41,776 bases of DNA. Source: Streptomyces sp. NBRC 110611. Lineage in GTDB: Bacteria; Actinomycetota; Actinomycetes; Streptomycetales; Streptomycetaceae. The first letter of the stretch is position 1, and each line of letters starts with the position of its first letter. The stretch lies in the NCBI RefSeq assembly GCF_001590865.1, contig NZ_BBUY01000029.1, positions 1-41,776 on the forward strand, read 5' to 3'. The translations under genes and the position numbers were made by a program. Below the pieces are notes generated by a model. That model searched no databases. It worked only from the letters and a program-made list of their open reading frames with translations, and had not been told where the DNA came from. Shown here one piece after another: positions 16,718 to 24,134 of the stretch.

Positions 16718-17911
16718 TCACGTGTCCGCCTGCGGGCCGGGGGTGTGTGGCAGGGCGTCGGGCGGCAGGTTGGGGGGCAGGCCGGTGCCCGTGCCCCGTC
16801 TGCGTACCCTGACCGCGTCGTCCCGGTGCTTGGGCAGGGTGGTCTCCGTCATGCCCTCGACGACGAAGCCGGCGTCCCGGATCATCTCCAGGTCCGCGGC
16901 GCCCGGCTGGCCCTCGCTGGTCAGGTAGTCGCCGAGGAACAGGGAGTTGGCGAGGTGCAGGGCCAGCGGCTGCATACCCCGCAGATGGATCTCCCGCCCG
17001 CCGCCCAGCCGGACCTCGACGTCGGGGCAGACGAACCGGACCATGGCGAGGATGCGCAGACAGTGCTGCGGGGTGAGGCCCCATTCTCCGGCCAGAGGGG
17101 TGCCCTTGAAGGGCATCAGGAAGTTCACCGGTACCGAGTCGGGGTCCAGTGCGCGCAGCGAGAAGGCCACGTCGACCAGTTCCTCGGGGCGCTCTCCCAG
17201 GCCGGCGATCAGGCCGGAGCACGGCGAGAGGCCGGCGGCCCTGGCCTGTTCGACGGTCTCGACGCGGTCGGTGTAGGTGTGCGTGGTGCAGATGTCCGCG
17301 TAGCGGTCCCCCGCGGTGTTGAGGTTGTGGTTGTACGCGTCCGCGCCCGCCTCGCCCAGCCGTGCGGCCTGGCCCTCGGAGAGCAGCCCGAGGCAGGCAC
17401 AGACCTCGACGCCGGGGCTCTCGGCCCGGATCGCGGCGATGGTCTCGGAGACCCGCCCGATGTCCCGGTCGGTGGGGCCGCGTCCGCTGGCCACCAGGCA
17501 GACCCGTTTGGCGCCCGCGGCGAAGCCCTGTGCGGCGGCCTCGGCGGCCTCTCGCGGGGTGAGCCAGGTGTACTTGAGGATCTCGGCCTGTGAGCCGAGC
17601 CGCTGTGAGCAGTACGAGCAGTCCTCCGGGCAGAGCCCGCTCTTGAGGTTCACCAGGAAGTTCAGCTTCACCCGGCGGCCGAAGTAGCGGTGGCGTACCC
17701 GGGAGGCGCCGGCGACGACGTCGAGGACGGCCTCGTCGGGGGTCTTCAGGAGGGCCAGGGCCTCGGCGCGGGTGGGTGGTTCACGCCGGAGCGCCTTGTC
17801 GACCAGTGTGCCGATCAGGTCGTCATGGGCGGCGTGGGCGGCGTGGGCAGCAGTGTCGGTGGGGGCAGCAGTGTCGGTGGGGGCAGCGGTGTCGGTGGGG
17901 GCGGTATCCAC
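16718..17911 (-). CDS. bioB: Biotin synthase (BioB), radical SAM
   Basis: A 397-residue radical-SAM sulfur-insertion enzyme that turns dethiobiotin into biotin. The SAM cluster motif is CPEDCSYC (Cys94, Cys98, Cys101). The additional cluster ligands expected for BioB appear in KRVCLVASG, VEVCACLG and SPCSGLIAGLGE, with the conserved Arg in VRLGGGRE. The GTG start at 17911 has GGAAGG about 9 nt upstream. The first 30 residues are a low-complexity repeat (TDTAAP units, then HAAHAA) encoded by three 18-bp repeats, not part of the catalytic barrel. It follows bioD by 142 bp. Confidence 0.95.
   Translation of the reverse strand: MDTAPTDTAAPTDTAAPTDTAAHAAHAAHDDLIGTLVDKALRREPPTRAEALALLKTPDEAVLDVVAGASRVRHRYFGRRVKLNFLVNLKSGLCPEDCSYCSQRLGSQAEILKYTWLTPREAAEAAAQGFAAGAKRVCLVASGRGPTDRDIGRVSETIAAIRAESPGVEVCACLGLLSEGQAARLGEAGADAYNHNLNTAGDRYADICTTHTYTDRVETVEQARAAGLSPCSGLIAGLGERPEELVDVAFSLRALDPDSVPVNFLMPFKGTPLAGEWGLTPQHCLRILAMVRFVCPDVEVRLGGGREIHLRGMQPLALHLANSLFLGDYLTSEGQPGAADLEMIRDAGFVVEGMTETTLPKHRDDAVRVRRRGTGTGLPPNLPPDALPHTPGPQADT
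17852..17905. repeat. Three tandem 18-bp repeats in the 5' end of bioB
   Basis: Units at 17852-17869, 17870-17887 and 17888-17905 follow the pattern AGTGTCGGTGGGGGCAGC, the last with small changes. They encode in-frame TDTAAP repeats on the minus strand, so copy-number change would not break the gene. Confidence 0.85.
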
Positions 17912-18053
17912 GGCGGGTGTCCTTCCCGCTCGGACGGATGAGACCGGACCGGGTGTCGGTGCGGTGCGGTGCGGGTGTCCCGTGGCCGAGTATTCACCGG
18001 TGTCCCGCACCGTAAAAGGGGTGGCTCCGGACAACACCGGAAGGCGCCCTCGC

Positions 18054-18770
18054 TCAGGTCCGCCAGTGTACGGCGAAGTCCGTGGCCTCGAAGCGTCCGC
18101 CCAGTGGTGCACCCAGTCCGGCCCGCGCAGCTGCGGCGAAGGCCTCCCGGCCCCGTTCCGCCATGGCCCGGGGCAGGACGCCGATCAGCGGCCCGCCGGT
18201 CATCTCGGGGAGGTCGGTGAGGTTGCAGCGCATGGCCAGATCCGGCCGTGCGGGCCAGCTGCCGATCACCACACCGTGCAGCCGGGCGCCCCGGCGGGCC
18301 AGCGACTCGGCGGTCAGCGCGGCTGCGTTGAGGGTGCCGAGGCCGGCGGTGGTGACCACCACGACCGGCGCGGCCAGGTCCGCCGCGAGGTCCGCCAGGG
18401 TCCATCCGGTGTCGTCGAACCGTGCCAGCAGGCCGCCCGCCCCCTCGATCAGTACGAGGTCGTGGTCGGCGTCCAGCTCCCGGACGGCCGCTGCCGCGGC
18501 GTCCCTGCGCAGTCCCGGCAGCCCCGCCCGGCGGGCAGCCGTGGCGGGCGCCAGCGGCTCCGGATAGCGCGCGAGCTCCCGGGTGCCGAGGGGGCCGGCC
18601 AGCCGGACCACCTCGGCGAGATCGCCGTCCTGGTGGGGCAGCACCCCGGTCTGGGCGAGTTTCACCGCGGCGACGCGCCGGCCCGCGGTCAGCGCGAGCG
18701 CCGCCACCGCGGCCGTGGTGACGGTCTTCCCGACCTCCGTACCGGTCCCGGTAACGGCCAGCAGTGCCAT
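18054..18770 (-). CDS. bioD: Dethiobiotin synthetase (BioD)
   Basis: A 238-residue ATP-dependent carboxylase that closes the ureido ring of 7,8-diaminopelargonate. P-loop GTGTEVGKTVTT is at 8-19 with Lys15, the substrate-binding Lys37 lies in VKLAQTG, and EGAGGLLARFD and AGLGTLNAAALT are typical. In actinomycete BioD the Lys37 region usually has Pro after Lys; here it is Leu. GGGGAGGG precedes ATG 18770. Its substrate comes from BioA, which is not encoded anywhere in this window, so either bioA is elsewhere or a different aminotransfer route feeds this enzyme. Confidence 0.94.
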   Translation of the reverse strand: MALLAVTGTGTEVGKTVTTAAVAALALTAGRRVAAVKLAQTGVLPHQDGDLAEVVRLAGPLGTRELARYPEPLAPATAARRAGLPGLRRDAAAAAVRELDADHDLVLIEGAGGLLARFDDTGWTLADLAADLAAPVVVVTTAGLGTLNAAALTAESLARRGARLHGVVIGSWPARPDLAMRCNLTDLPEMTGGPLIGVLPRAMAERGREAFAAAARAGLGAPLGGRFEATDFAVHWRT

Positions 18771-18866
18771 GGTCCCTCCCCTTGTCCGGTTGTACGGGGT
18801 GTTCGCCCCTCTTTCCAGTTGCCCGGATCGCTCGCCCGTTGCCCGGTTGCCCGGGTCGTTCGTCCG

Positions 18867-19868
18867 TCAGCCGGTGAGGCGGAGCAGCACCTTGCCCCGC
18901 CGTCCCGGCTCCGTGTCCCGCTCCAGCGCCTGCCGTACGGCGGCCAGTGGGTACTCCCCGGCCACCGGTGAGGCGGCCGTACCATCCAGGACCAGGCCGA
19001 ACGCCTCCGTCAGGGCGTCGGTGAGGCGGTCCGGGGCGTCGGCGTGCGCGCGGTGCACCCAGTCCCGGAGCCGGAACAGGACGATCCGTACATCGCGCCG
19101 CTCGGCCGGCAGCTCTGGTGGCAGGGGGTGTCCGGAGAGCAGGCCATAGTGCACGAGGGTGCCGCCGGGGGCGAGCGCGCGGCCCAGCTCCGCGCCCTCC
19201 GCGCCGCCCACCGCGTCCAGCACCACCTCCGCGCCGAGGCCGCGGGTGAGCTCGCGCACGGCCTGCCCCGCCGCGCGGTCGGCGGTGCACACCGCCGCGG
19301 TCAGCTCGGTACCGGCGAGCCGGGTCAGTCCGCGCGGATGGCGGACGACGGCGATCGGCCGGATCCCCGCGCGGTTCAGCATCCGGATCAGCATCCGGCC
19401 GATCGTGGCGGCGGCGGCGTTCACCACCACCGTCCCCGCACCCGGTTCCAGGACGTGGTGACGGACCATCAGCAGTGCGGTGAGCGGGTTGATGTACGCG
19501 GTGGCCGCCTGCTGGTCGGTGAGCCCGGGGTGCACGGGGAAGCACCACCGGGCGTCGGTCACCTTGGTCTGCTGCCAGGCGCCCGCGCTGCCGAGCGGAA
19601 GCACCCGCTGCCCGGCCCGGAGGTCCCGCACGTCCGGGCCGGTCTCGGCGACCACCCCGACGCCTTCGAAGCCCGGCACGAACGGCAGGACGGTACGGGA
19701 GGCGTACGCACCGGAAATGGTCACCAGGTCGGAGGGGTTGACGCACGCCAGCCGCATCCGGACGGCCACCTGACCGGGCCCGGGCCGGGGGGGCAGGTAC
19801 TCCTCGGTGCCCACCACCTCGGCGGCGGGGCCGAATTCCCTGACGATGCTGCGGAGGCTCCGGGGCAT
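18867..19868 (-). CDS. Zinc-independent MDR-family oxidoreductase, enoyl-thioester reductase-like
   Basis: A 333-residue NAD(P)H-dependent medium-chain reductase. The N-terminal catalytic domain contains NPSDLVTISGAYASR, resembling the trans-2-enoyl thioester reductase (ETR/MECR) branch. The Rossmann domain spans about 145-280, with VVVNAAAATIGRMLIRM in place of the usual GxGxxG. No zinc-binding Cys cluster is visible. ATG 19868 has GAGGA upstream. It heads the leftward block ahead of bioD, and could reduce an enoyl intermediate during synthesis of the pimeloyl chain. A quinone oxidoreductase function is the alternative. Confidence 0.8.
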   Translation of the reverse strand: MPRSLRSIVREFGPAAEVVGTEEYLPPRPGPGQVAVRMRLACVNPSDLVTISGAYASRTVLPFVPGFEGVGVVAETGPDVRDLRAGQRVLPLGSAGAWQQTKVTDARWCFPVHPGLTDQQAATAYINPLTALLMVRHHVLEPGAGTVVVNAAAATIGRMLIRMLNRAGIRPIAVVRHPRGLTRLAGTELTAAVCTADRAAGQAVRELTRGLGAEVVLDAVGGAEGAELGRALAPGGTLVHYGLLSGHPLPPELPAERRDVRIVLFRLRDWVHRAHADAPDRLTDALTEAFGLVLDGTAASPVAGEYPLAAVRQALERDTEPGRRGKVLLRLTG

Positions 19869-19985
19869 CGGCGAATCCTCACATGGTGGTGACAGTGCGG
19901 TGGCGGCTGGGTACCGTGCTGCTGTCATAGGCAAAGGTGCCATCAGCACAGGCAGCTGGTGACCCTACACGGAGAGCGGGGGTCC
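19869..19985. other. Divergent intergenic region of the biotin locus
   Basis: This 117-bp region separates the leftward MDR-bioD-bioB-P450 block from the rightward transport/activation block, so it is a likely control point for both. Besides the plus-strand promoter at 19889-19917 it has a short inverted repeat, GGCAAAGGTGCC (19930-19941). I see no sequence resembling the Gram-positive BirA box. Confidence 0.45.
19889..19917 (+). promoter_or_regulatory. Promoter of the thioesterase-bioMNY block
   Basis: GTGACA (19889-19894), a 17-nt spacer and TACCGT (19912-19917) fit the Streptomyces housekeeping pattern TTGACA-N17-TAnnnT. The predicted transcript starts near 19924 and leaves a leader of about 60 nt before the thioesterase start. 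Confidence 0.6.
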
Positions 19986-20471
19986 GTGCGGCAGCGAGTT
20001 CCGTTCTCGGACGTGGACATGCACGGCCATGTGCACAACGGGGTCTACTGCTCCTACGCGGAGACCGCGGTCAACGAGCTGCTCCGCGAGGCGGGGCTGG
20101 CCGCGCGCTTCGACCCCCGGTCCGACGCGCACGGTGTCGTCTACCACGTCAAGAAGATCGAGCTGTGCTACGAGGGTCCGGCGGGCTTCGACGACGTCCT
20201 GGACATCACCGCTCACGTCCGGCGGATCGGCACCAGCAGTCTCGCCTTCGACGCCGTGATGGTGCACGCCGGGGACCGGGCGCCGGTCGCACGGGTCGAG
20301 GTGGTCTGGGTGTGCGTCGACAAGGAGGCCGGCCGGGCCCGCCCGATCCCGGCGCCGACCCGCGAGGCGCTCGCCGCCCTGCGCCCCGCCCCGGACGACG
20401 CCCCGGATGACGCCCCGGAGCAAGCGCCGGCGGAGGCCCCGGAGCCACAGCGCCGGCCCGAGAGCCGGTGA
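19986..20471 (+). CDS. Hotdog-fold acyl-CoA/ACP thioesterase (4HBT family)
   Basis: A 161-residue single hotdog domain. FSDVDMHGHVHNGVYCSYAE at the N-terminus is the 4HBT signature (DxDxxGHVxN with the central helix). It would hydrolyse an acyl thioester, releasing an acid from ACP or CoA. I use GTG 19986 because GGAG and a G-run precede it and the start then matches the family; a GTG at 19959 would add nine residues. The tail beyond about residue 125 is Ala/Pro/Asp-rich. The stop overlaps the bioM start (GTGA). It opens a six-gene operon whose genes are mostly overlapping. Confidence 0.88.
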   Translation: MRQRVPFSDVDMHGHVHNGVYCSYAETAVNELLREAGLAARFDPRSDAHGVVYHVKKIELCYEGPAGFDDVLDITAHVRRIGTSSLAFDAVMVHAGDRAPVARVEVVWVCVDKEAGRARPIPAPTREALAALRPAPDDAPDDAPEQAPAEAPEPQRRPESR

Positions 20472-21151
20472 CCGTGCGCATCACCCTGGACGGCGTCTCC
20501 GTACGCTTCGGCCCCCGCACGGTGCTGGACACCGTCGGCGTCGAGCTGACCGAGCAGCGGATCGGCGTGATCGGCGCCAACGGCTCCGGCAAGAGCACCT
20601 TCGCCCGGCTGCTCAACGGCCTTGTCCTGCCCAGTGCGGGCACCGTACTGGTCGACGGCCGGGACACTGCGAAGGACGCCCGCCGGATCCGCCGGCAGGT
20701 CGGCTTCGTCTTCCAGAACCCGGACAACCAGATCGTCCTGCCCCTCGTCGAGGAGGACCTGGCCTTCGGCCTGCGGAACACCGGTGTGCCCCGCGCGGAG
20801 ATACCGGGCCGGGTCCGCGACGAGCTGGAGCGCCTCGGCATCGGTTCCCTCGCCGACCGGTCCTCTCATGCCCTGAGCGGTGGCGAGAAGCAGCTCGTCG
20901 CGCTGGCCGCGGTGCTGGTCATGCGGCCGGAGACGGTGGTGTTCGACGAGCCGACCACCCTGCTGGACCTGCGCAACCGCAATCGGCTCCGGGCCGTGAT
21001 CGCGGAGCTGCCGCAGCAGGCCGTGGTCCTCACCCATGACCTCGATCTGCTGACCGGCTACGACCGGGTGCTCGTCCTCGACCAGGGCCGCGTGGTGTAC
21101 GACGGCACGCCGCAGACCGCCGTGCCCTGGTATGTGGAGCACTGCTCATGA
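20468..21151 (+). CDS. bioM: Biotin ECF transporter ATPase BioM
   Basis: A 227-residue ABC ATPase of energy-coupling-factor type. Walker A is GANGSGKST (Lys42), the Q-loop is FVFQNPDNQIV (Gln83), the signature is LSGGEKQ (136-142) and Walker B is VVFDEPT. The FQNPDNQ Q-loop is characteristic of ECF ATPases (CbiO/EcfA/BioM). It powers the BioMNY biotin uptake complex with the next two genes. The start overlaps the thioesterase stop and the stop overlaps bioN by ATGA. Confidence 0.94.
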   Translation: MTVRITLDGVSVRFGPRTVLDTVGVELTEQRIGVIGANGSGKSTFARLLNGLVLPSAGTVLVDGRDTAKDARRIRRQVGFVFQNPDNQIVLPLVEEDLAFGLRNTGVPRAEIPGRVRDELERLGIGSLADRSSHALSGGEKQLVALAAVLVMRPETVVFDEPTTLLDLRNRNRLRAVIAELPQQAVVLTHDLDLLTGYDRVLVLDQGRVVYDGTPQTAVPWYVEHCS

Positions 21152-21885
21152 GGGTGTCGCTGTACGTGCCCGGCACCTCGCCGCTGCACCGCGCCCCGGC
21201 CGGAGGCAAGCTGGCGGCGCTGCTGGTGTGCGGCGTGGCCGTCTTCCTCACCGGGTCGGTGGCCGTCCTCGGTCCGGGCGCCGTCCTCGCCCTGGCCCTG
21301 CTGCTCTCCGTACGGGCGCCCCGGGAGCGGCTGGTCCGGCAACTCCGTGGCCCGGCAGGGGTGCTGGCCGTGGTGGTGGCGGCCGCCGCCCTCACCGAAT
21401 CGGTGCACACGGCGCTGGTGGTGGGGCTGCGTCTGGCCGTCCTGCTGCTGTCCGCGCTGAGCGTCACGTTCACCACCCGGACCTCGGAACTGCAGCGCGT
21501 GCTGGAACTGATGCTGCGTCCGCTGGACCGGGCGGGGCTGGTGAACGCGCCGGCGGTCGCCCTCGCTGTGTCGCTGGCGCTGCGCTTCGTCCCGGAGGTG
21601 TTCCGGCAGTTCCAGGAGATCCGGGAGGCCCAGGCGGCGCGCGGTCTGCGGGGCAGTCCGGTCGCGCTGATCGTGCCCCTGGTGATCCGGGTGCTGAAGT
21701 CGGCGGAGGACATCGCGGCGGCCATCGACGCCCGTGGCTATCCGCCGGCCCGCTCCGGCGGCCCCGCCCGTGACGAACGGACCGCACGGACCGAACGAAC
21801 CGCACGGACGGCACGGACCGCACGGACCGCACGGCTGGAACGGACCGAAGACACCGAACGGACCGGCGGAAAGGCATCCGGATGA
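21148..21885 (+). CDS. bioN: Biotin ECF transporter T component BioN
   Basis: A 245-residue transmembrane coupling protein with about five hydrophobic segments in the first 145 residues. The two ARG signatures that contact the ATPase are AARGLRG (163-169) and DARGYPP (194-200). The last 35 residues are a repetitive Arg/Thr/Glu tail (RTA units) encoded by near-9-bp repeats and are unlikely to be part of the fold. The gene is coupled to bioM and bioY by ATGA overlaps. Confidence 0.92.
   Translation: MRVSLYVPGTSPLHRAPAGGKLAALLVCGVAVFLTGSVAVLGPGAVLALALLLSVRAPRERLVRQLRGPAGVLAVVVAAAALTESVHTALVVGLRLAVLLLSALSVTFTTRTSELQRVLELMLRPLDRAGLVNAPAVALAVSLALRFVPEVFRQFQEIREAQAARGLRGSPVALIVPLVIRVLKSAEDIAAAIDARGYPPARSGGPARDERTARTERTARTARTARTARLERTEDTERTGGKASG
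21776..21863. repeat. Degenerate 9-bp repeats in the 3' end of bioN
   Basis: Repeated units close to ACGGACCGC encode an Arg-Thr-Ala/Glu tail after the last functional motif of BioN. The array looks young and slippage-derived. Confidence 0.75.
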
Positions 21886-22463
21886 CCGCACCCACCCGTC
21901 GCCTGATGAGCACCCAGGACCTCGTCCTGATCGCCCTGTTCTGCGCGATCATCGTCGCGCTGGGCCTGGTCCCGCCGGTCACCATCGCGATCGTCCCGGT
22001 GCCGATCACCCTGCAGACGCTGGGGGTGATGCTCGCCGGCGCGGTGCTGGGTCCGGTCCGCGGCGCCTGTGCCTGTGCGCTGGTCGTGCTGCTGACCGTG
22101 CTCGGGCTGCCGGTGCTGGCCGGCGGCCGGGGCGGGCTGGGCGTGATCCCCGGGCCGACCGGCGGATATCTGCTGGGCTGGATTCCCGGTGCGTTCGTCA
22201 CCGGACTGCTGGTGCAGCGGGTCGCGATCCGGCTGACGGGCCGTGTGCCGCAGCTCGCCGCCCACTTCGCCGCCTGTGTCGCGGGCGGTCTGCTGACCGT
22301 CTACGCGATCGGCATCCCCTGGACCGCGCTCACCACCGGTCTCGGTATGGGCAAGGCCGCGGCCGGCGCCCTGTACTTCGCGGTCGGGGACCTCCTCAAA
22401 GCGGCGGCCGCGGCCGCGGTGGCGCACAACGTACGACGCTCCTATCCGATCGAACCGAGGTGA
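21882..22463 (+). CDS. bioY: Biotin-binding ECF S component BioY
   Basis: A 193-residue membrane protein with six hydrophobic segments. The BioY signature is complete: PVPITLQTLGVMLAGAVLGP near 40-58 and GPTGGYLLGW in the middle. It binds biotin with high affinity and gains full transport activity with BioM and BioN, both encoded just upstream. Because the same operon encodes acyl-activating enzymes, its ligand could include a biotin precursor or analogue, but the sequence does not show this. Confidence 0.95.
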   Translation: MTAPTRRLMSTQDLVLIALFCAIIVALGLVPPVTIAIVPVPITLQTLGVMLAGAVLGPVRGACACALVVLLTVLGLPVLAGGRGGLGVIPGPTGGYLLGWIPGAFVTGLLVQRVAIRLTGRVPQLAAHFAACVAGGLLTVYAIGIPWTALTTGLGMGKAAAGALYFAVGDLLKAAAAAAVAHNVRRSYPIEPR

Positions 22464-22469
22464 GCGCGG

Positions 22470-24134
22470 ATGCCGGTGGCACAACAGGTGGCGCGGACCG
22501 GGGCCGGACCCCGTGGCGAGGAGGCCGCCTTCACGCTCGACGGCCAGGTCGTGACACACCGCCAACTGGCCCGGCGGGCCGCCGCGGTGGCGGCCGGACT
22601 GCGGACCGTCCCCCCGCAGGACCGGCGGTGGCTCCCCGCCGGCGCCCGCCTGCTCGCCATCGGCACGGGCAACCACCCGGTCTTCGCCGAGCTGTTCACC
22701 GGCGCGACGGCGGGCCGGGGCGTCTGCGCCGTACTGGACCCGCACTGGGGCACGGCCCAGACCCACGCGGTGCTGGCACGGCTCCGCCCCGACCTCGTGG
22801 TGTGCTCCGCCGGACAGACCGCACTGCACGGCGTGGCGGACCGGCTCGGCATCCGGACCCTGATCGCCGGCGACGGGCGCCCACCCGCACCGGCGCACGG
22901 GCCCGGCTCGTCCGGGGCGGACGGCCCAGCCGGCTCATCCGATGCGTCCGGCTCATCCGATGCGTCCGGCTCGTACGACAGGTGGCTCGGCGAACGCCTC
23001 GGCGCCGACCCGGCGGAACACCTGGCGCCCGGCGCGGACGCCACCCCCTTCCTGGTCGGCTTCACCTCCGGCAGCACCGGCCTGCCGCACGCCTTCCACC
23101 GCTCCCGCCGCTCCTGGCGGATCAGCCTCGCCGAGGGCCGCGAGGTCTGGGGCATGGACGCCGGGCAGCACACCCTGGCACCGGGCCCGCTCGCGCACGG
23201 CCTGAGCCTCTACGCACTGGCCGAGTGCCTGGAGAGCGGGGCGGCCTTCCACGGGCTGAGCGGATTCGACACCGCGGCGGTGCTGCGACGGCTGGCACGC
23301 GGATCCGTCCGCCGGCTGGTCGTGGTGCCGAGCATGCTCAGCGCCCTGTGCGCCGCCACCGAGGACTCCGGCGCGCCCCCGGGGCAGCGGTTCGACGAGG
23401 TGGCCACGGTGGTCAGCGGCGGCGCCAAACTCTCCCCCGGCCTGCTCGCGCCGGTCGCCGGGTTACTGCCCCGGGCCCGGGTGCGGGAGTACTACGGCGC
23501 CTCGGAACTGGGCTTCGTCACCGTCGGCTCACCCGGCCCCGACACCGCCGCCCAGGACGTCGGCACGGCGTTCCCCTCCGTCACGCTGGAGCTCCGCGAC
23601 GCCGGGGGCGCCCCCGTGCCCCTGGGCACGAAGGGCACGGTGTACGTACGGAGTCCGCTGGTATGCGACGGGTATGTCTGGGGCGAGGGCAGTTTCCGTA
23701 CCGACGGGGACTGGGCCACGGTCGGGGACACCGGCCGGCTCACGGCGGACGGGCACCTCCATCTCCTCGGCCGCGGCGGCATGGTGATCACCGGTGGCCT
23801 CAACGTCTACCCGTCCGAGGTGGAGAGCGCCCTCATCCGGCTGCCGCAGATCGACCTGGCACTGGTGACCTCCGTCCCCGACGACTATCTGGGCCGGGCG
23901 CTGGTCGCCGTCGTCACCGGGTCCGGTACCCGGGGGCTGACCCAGTCCGCGGTGCGCGAGCTGTGCGGCGCCGCCCTGCCGCGTTACCAGGTGCCCCGCC
24001 GCTTCTACACCCTGCGCGCGTGGCCGCTGACGTCGAGCGGCAAGATCGCGCGGGGCCGGGTCGAGGAGTGGCTGGCCGAGGGCGACGCCCGGCTCGTCCC
24101 GTTCCCGGACGCGTCCGGGGGATCCGATGACTGA
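22470..24134 (+). CDS. AMP-forming acyl-CoA ligase in the biotin operon (YhfT-like)
   Basis: A 554-residue ANL-superfamily ligase. FTSGSTGLPHAFHRS (about 195-210) is the phosphate loop, YYGASELGFV the adenylate motif, TVGDTGRL the ribose-binding Asp motif, and SSGKIARG carries the catalytic Lys near residue 530. It should activate a fatty or dicarboxylic acid. The order bioY-ligase-thiolase equals the B. subtilis yhfUTS operon, reported as part of the BirA biotin regulon, so a role in precursor supply is supported by context. Two unusual points: an 18-bp tandem repeat codes a Ser/Asp/Ala-rich linker, and Leu332 is encoded by TTA (23463-23465), a rare bldA-dependent codon. Confidence 0.9.
   Translation: MPVAQQVARTGAGPRGEEAAFTLDGQVVTHRQLARRAAAVAAGLRTVPPQDRRWLPAGARLLAIGTGNHPVFAELFTGATAGRGVCAVLDPHWGTAQTHAVLARLRPDLVVCSAGQTALHGVADRLGIRTLIAGDGRPPAPAHGPGSSGADGPAGSSDASGSSDASGSYDRWLGERLGADPAEHLAPGADATPFLVGFTSGSTGLPHAFHRSRRSWRISLAEGREVWGMDAGQHTLAPGPLAHGLSLYALAECLESGAAFHGLSGFDTAAVLRRLARGSVRRLVVVPSMLSALCAATEDSGAPPGQRFDEVATVVSGGAKLSPGLLAPVAGLLPRARVREYYGASELGFVTVGSPGPDTAAQDVGTAFPSVTLELRDAGGAPVPLGTKGTVYVRSPLVCDGYVWGEGSFRTDGDWATVGDTGRLTADGHLHLLGRGGMVITGGLNVYPSEVESALIRLPQIDLALVTSVPDDYLGRALVAVVTGSGTRGLTQSAVRELCGAALPRYQVPRRFYTLRAWPLTSSGKIARGRVEEWLAEGDARLVPFPDASGGSDD
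22931..22966. repeat. Two tandem 18-bp repeats inside the ligase gene
   Basis: CGGCTCATCCGATGCGTC occurs at 22931-22948 and 22949-22966, followed by a partial copy. They encode GSSDAS repeats in a linker before the phosphate-loop motif. Confidence 0.85.

Noticed and set aside
19869..19985. BirA-type biotin operator in the divergent biotin region
   Set aside because: No long AT-rich inverted repeat of the known Gram-positive form is present.
21734..24130. A 798-codon plus-strand frame spanning bioN, bioY and the ligase
   Set aside because: Arg/Pro/Gly-rich frame with no motif, crossing three well-supported genes in another frame.
22470..24134. Assignment of the ligase as BioW (pimeloyl-CoA synthetase)
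   Set aside because: BioW is a smaller protein with a different fold; this protein has all standard ANL-superfamily motifs and is about twice as long.
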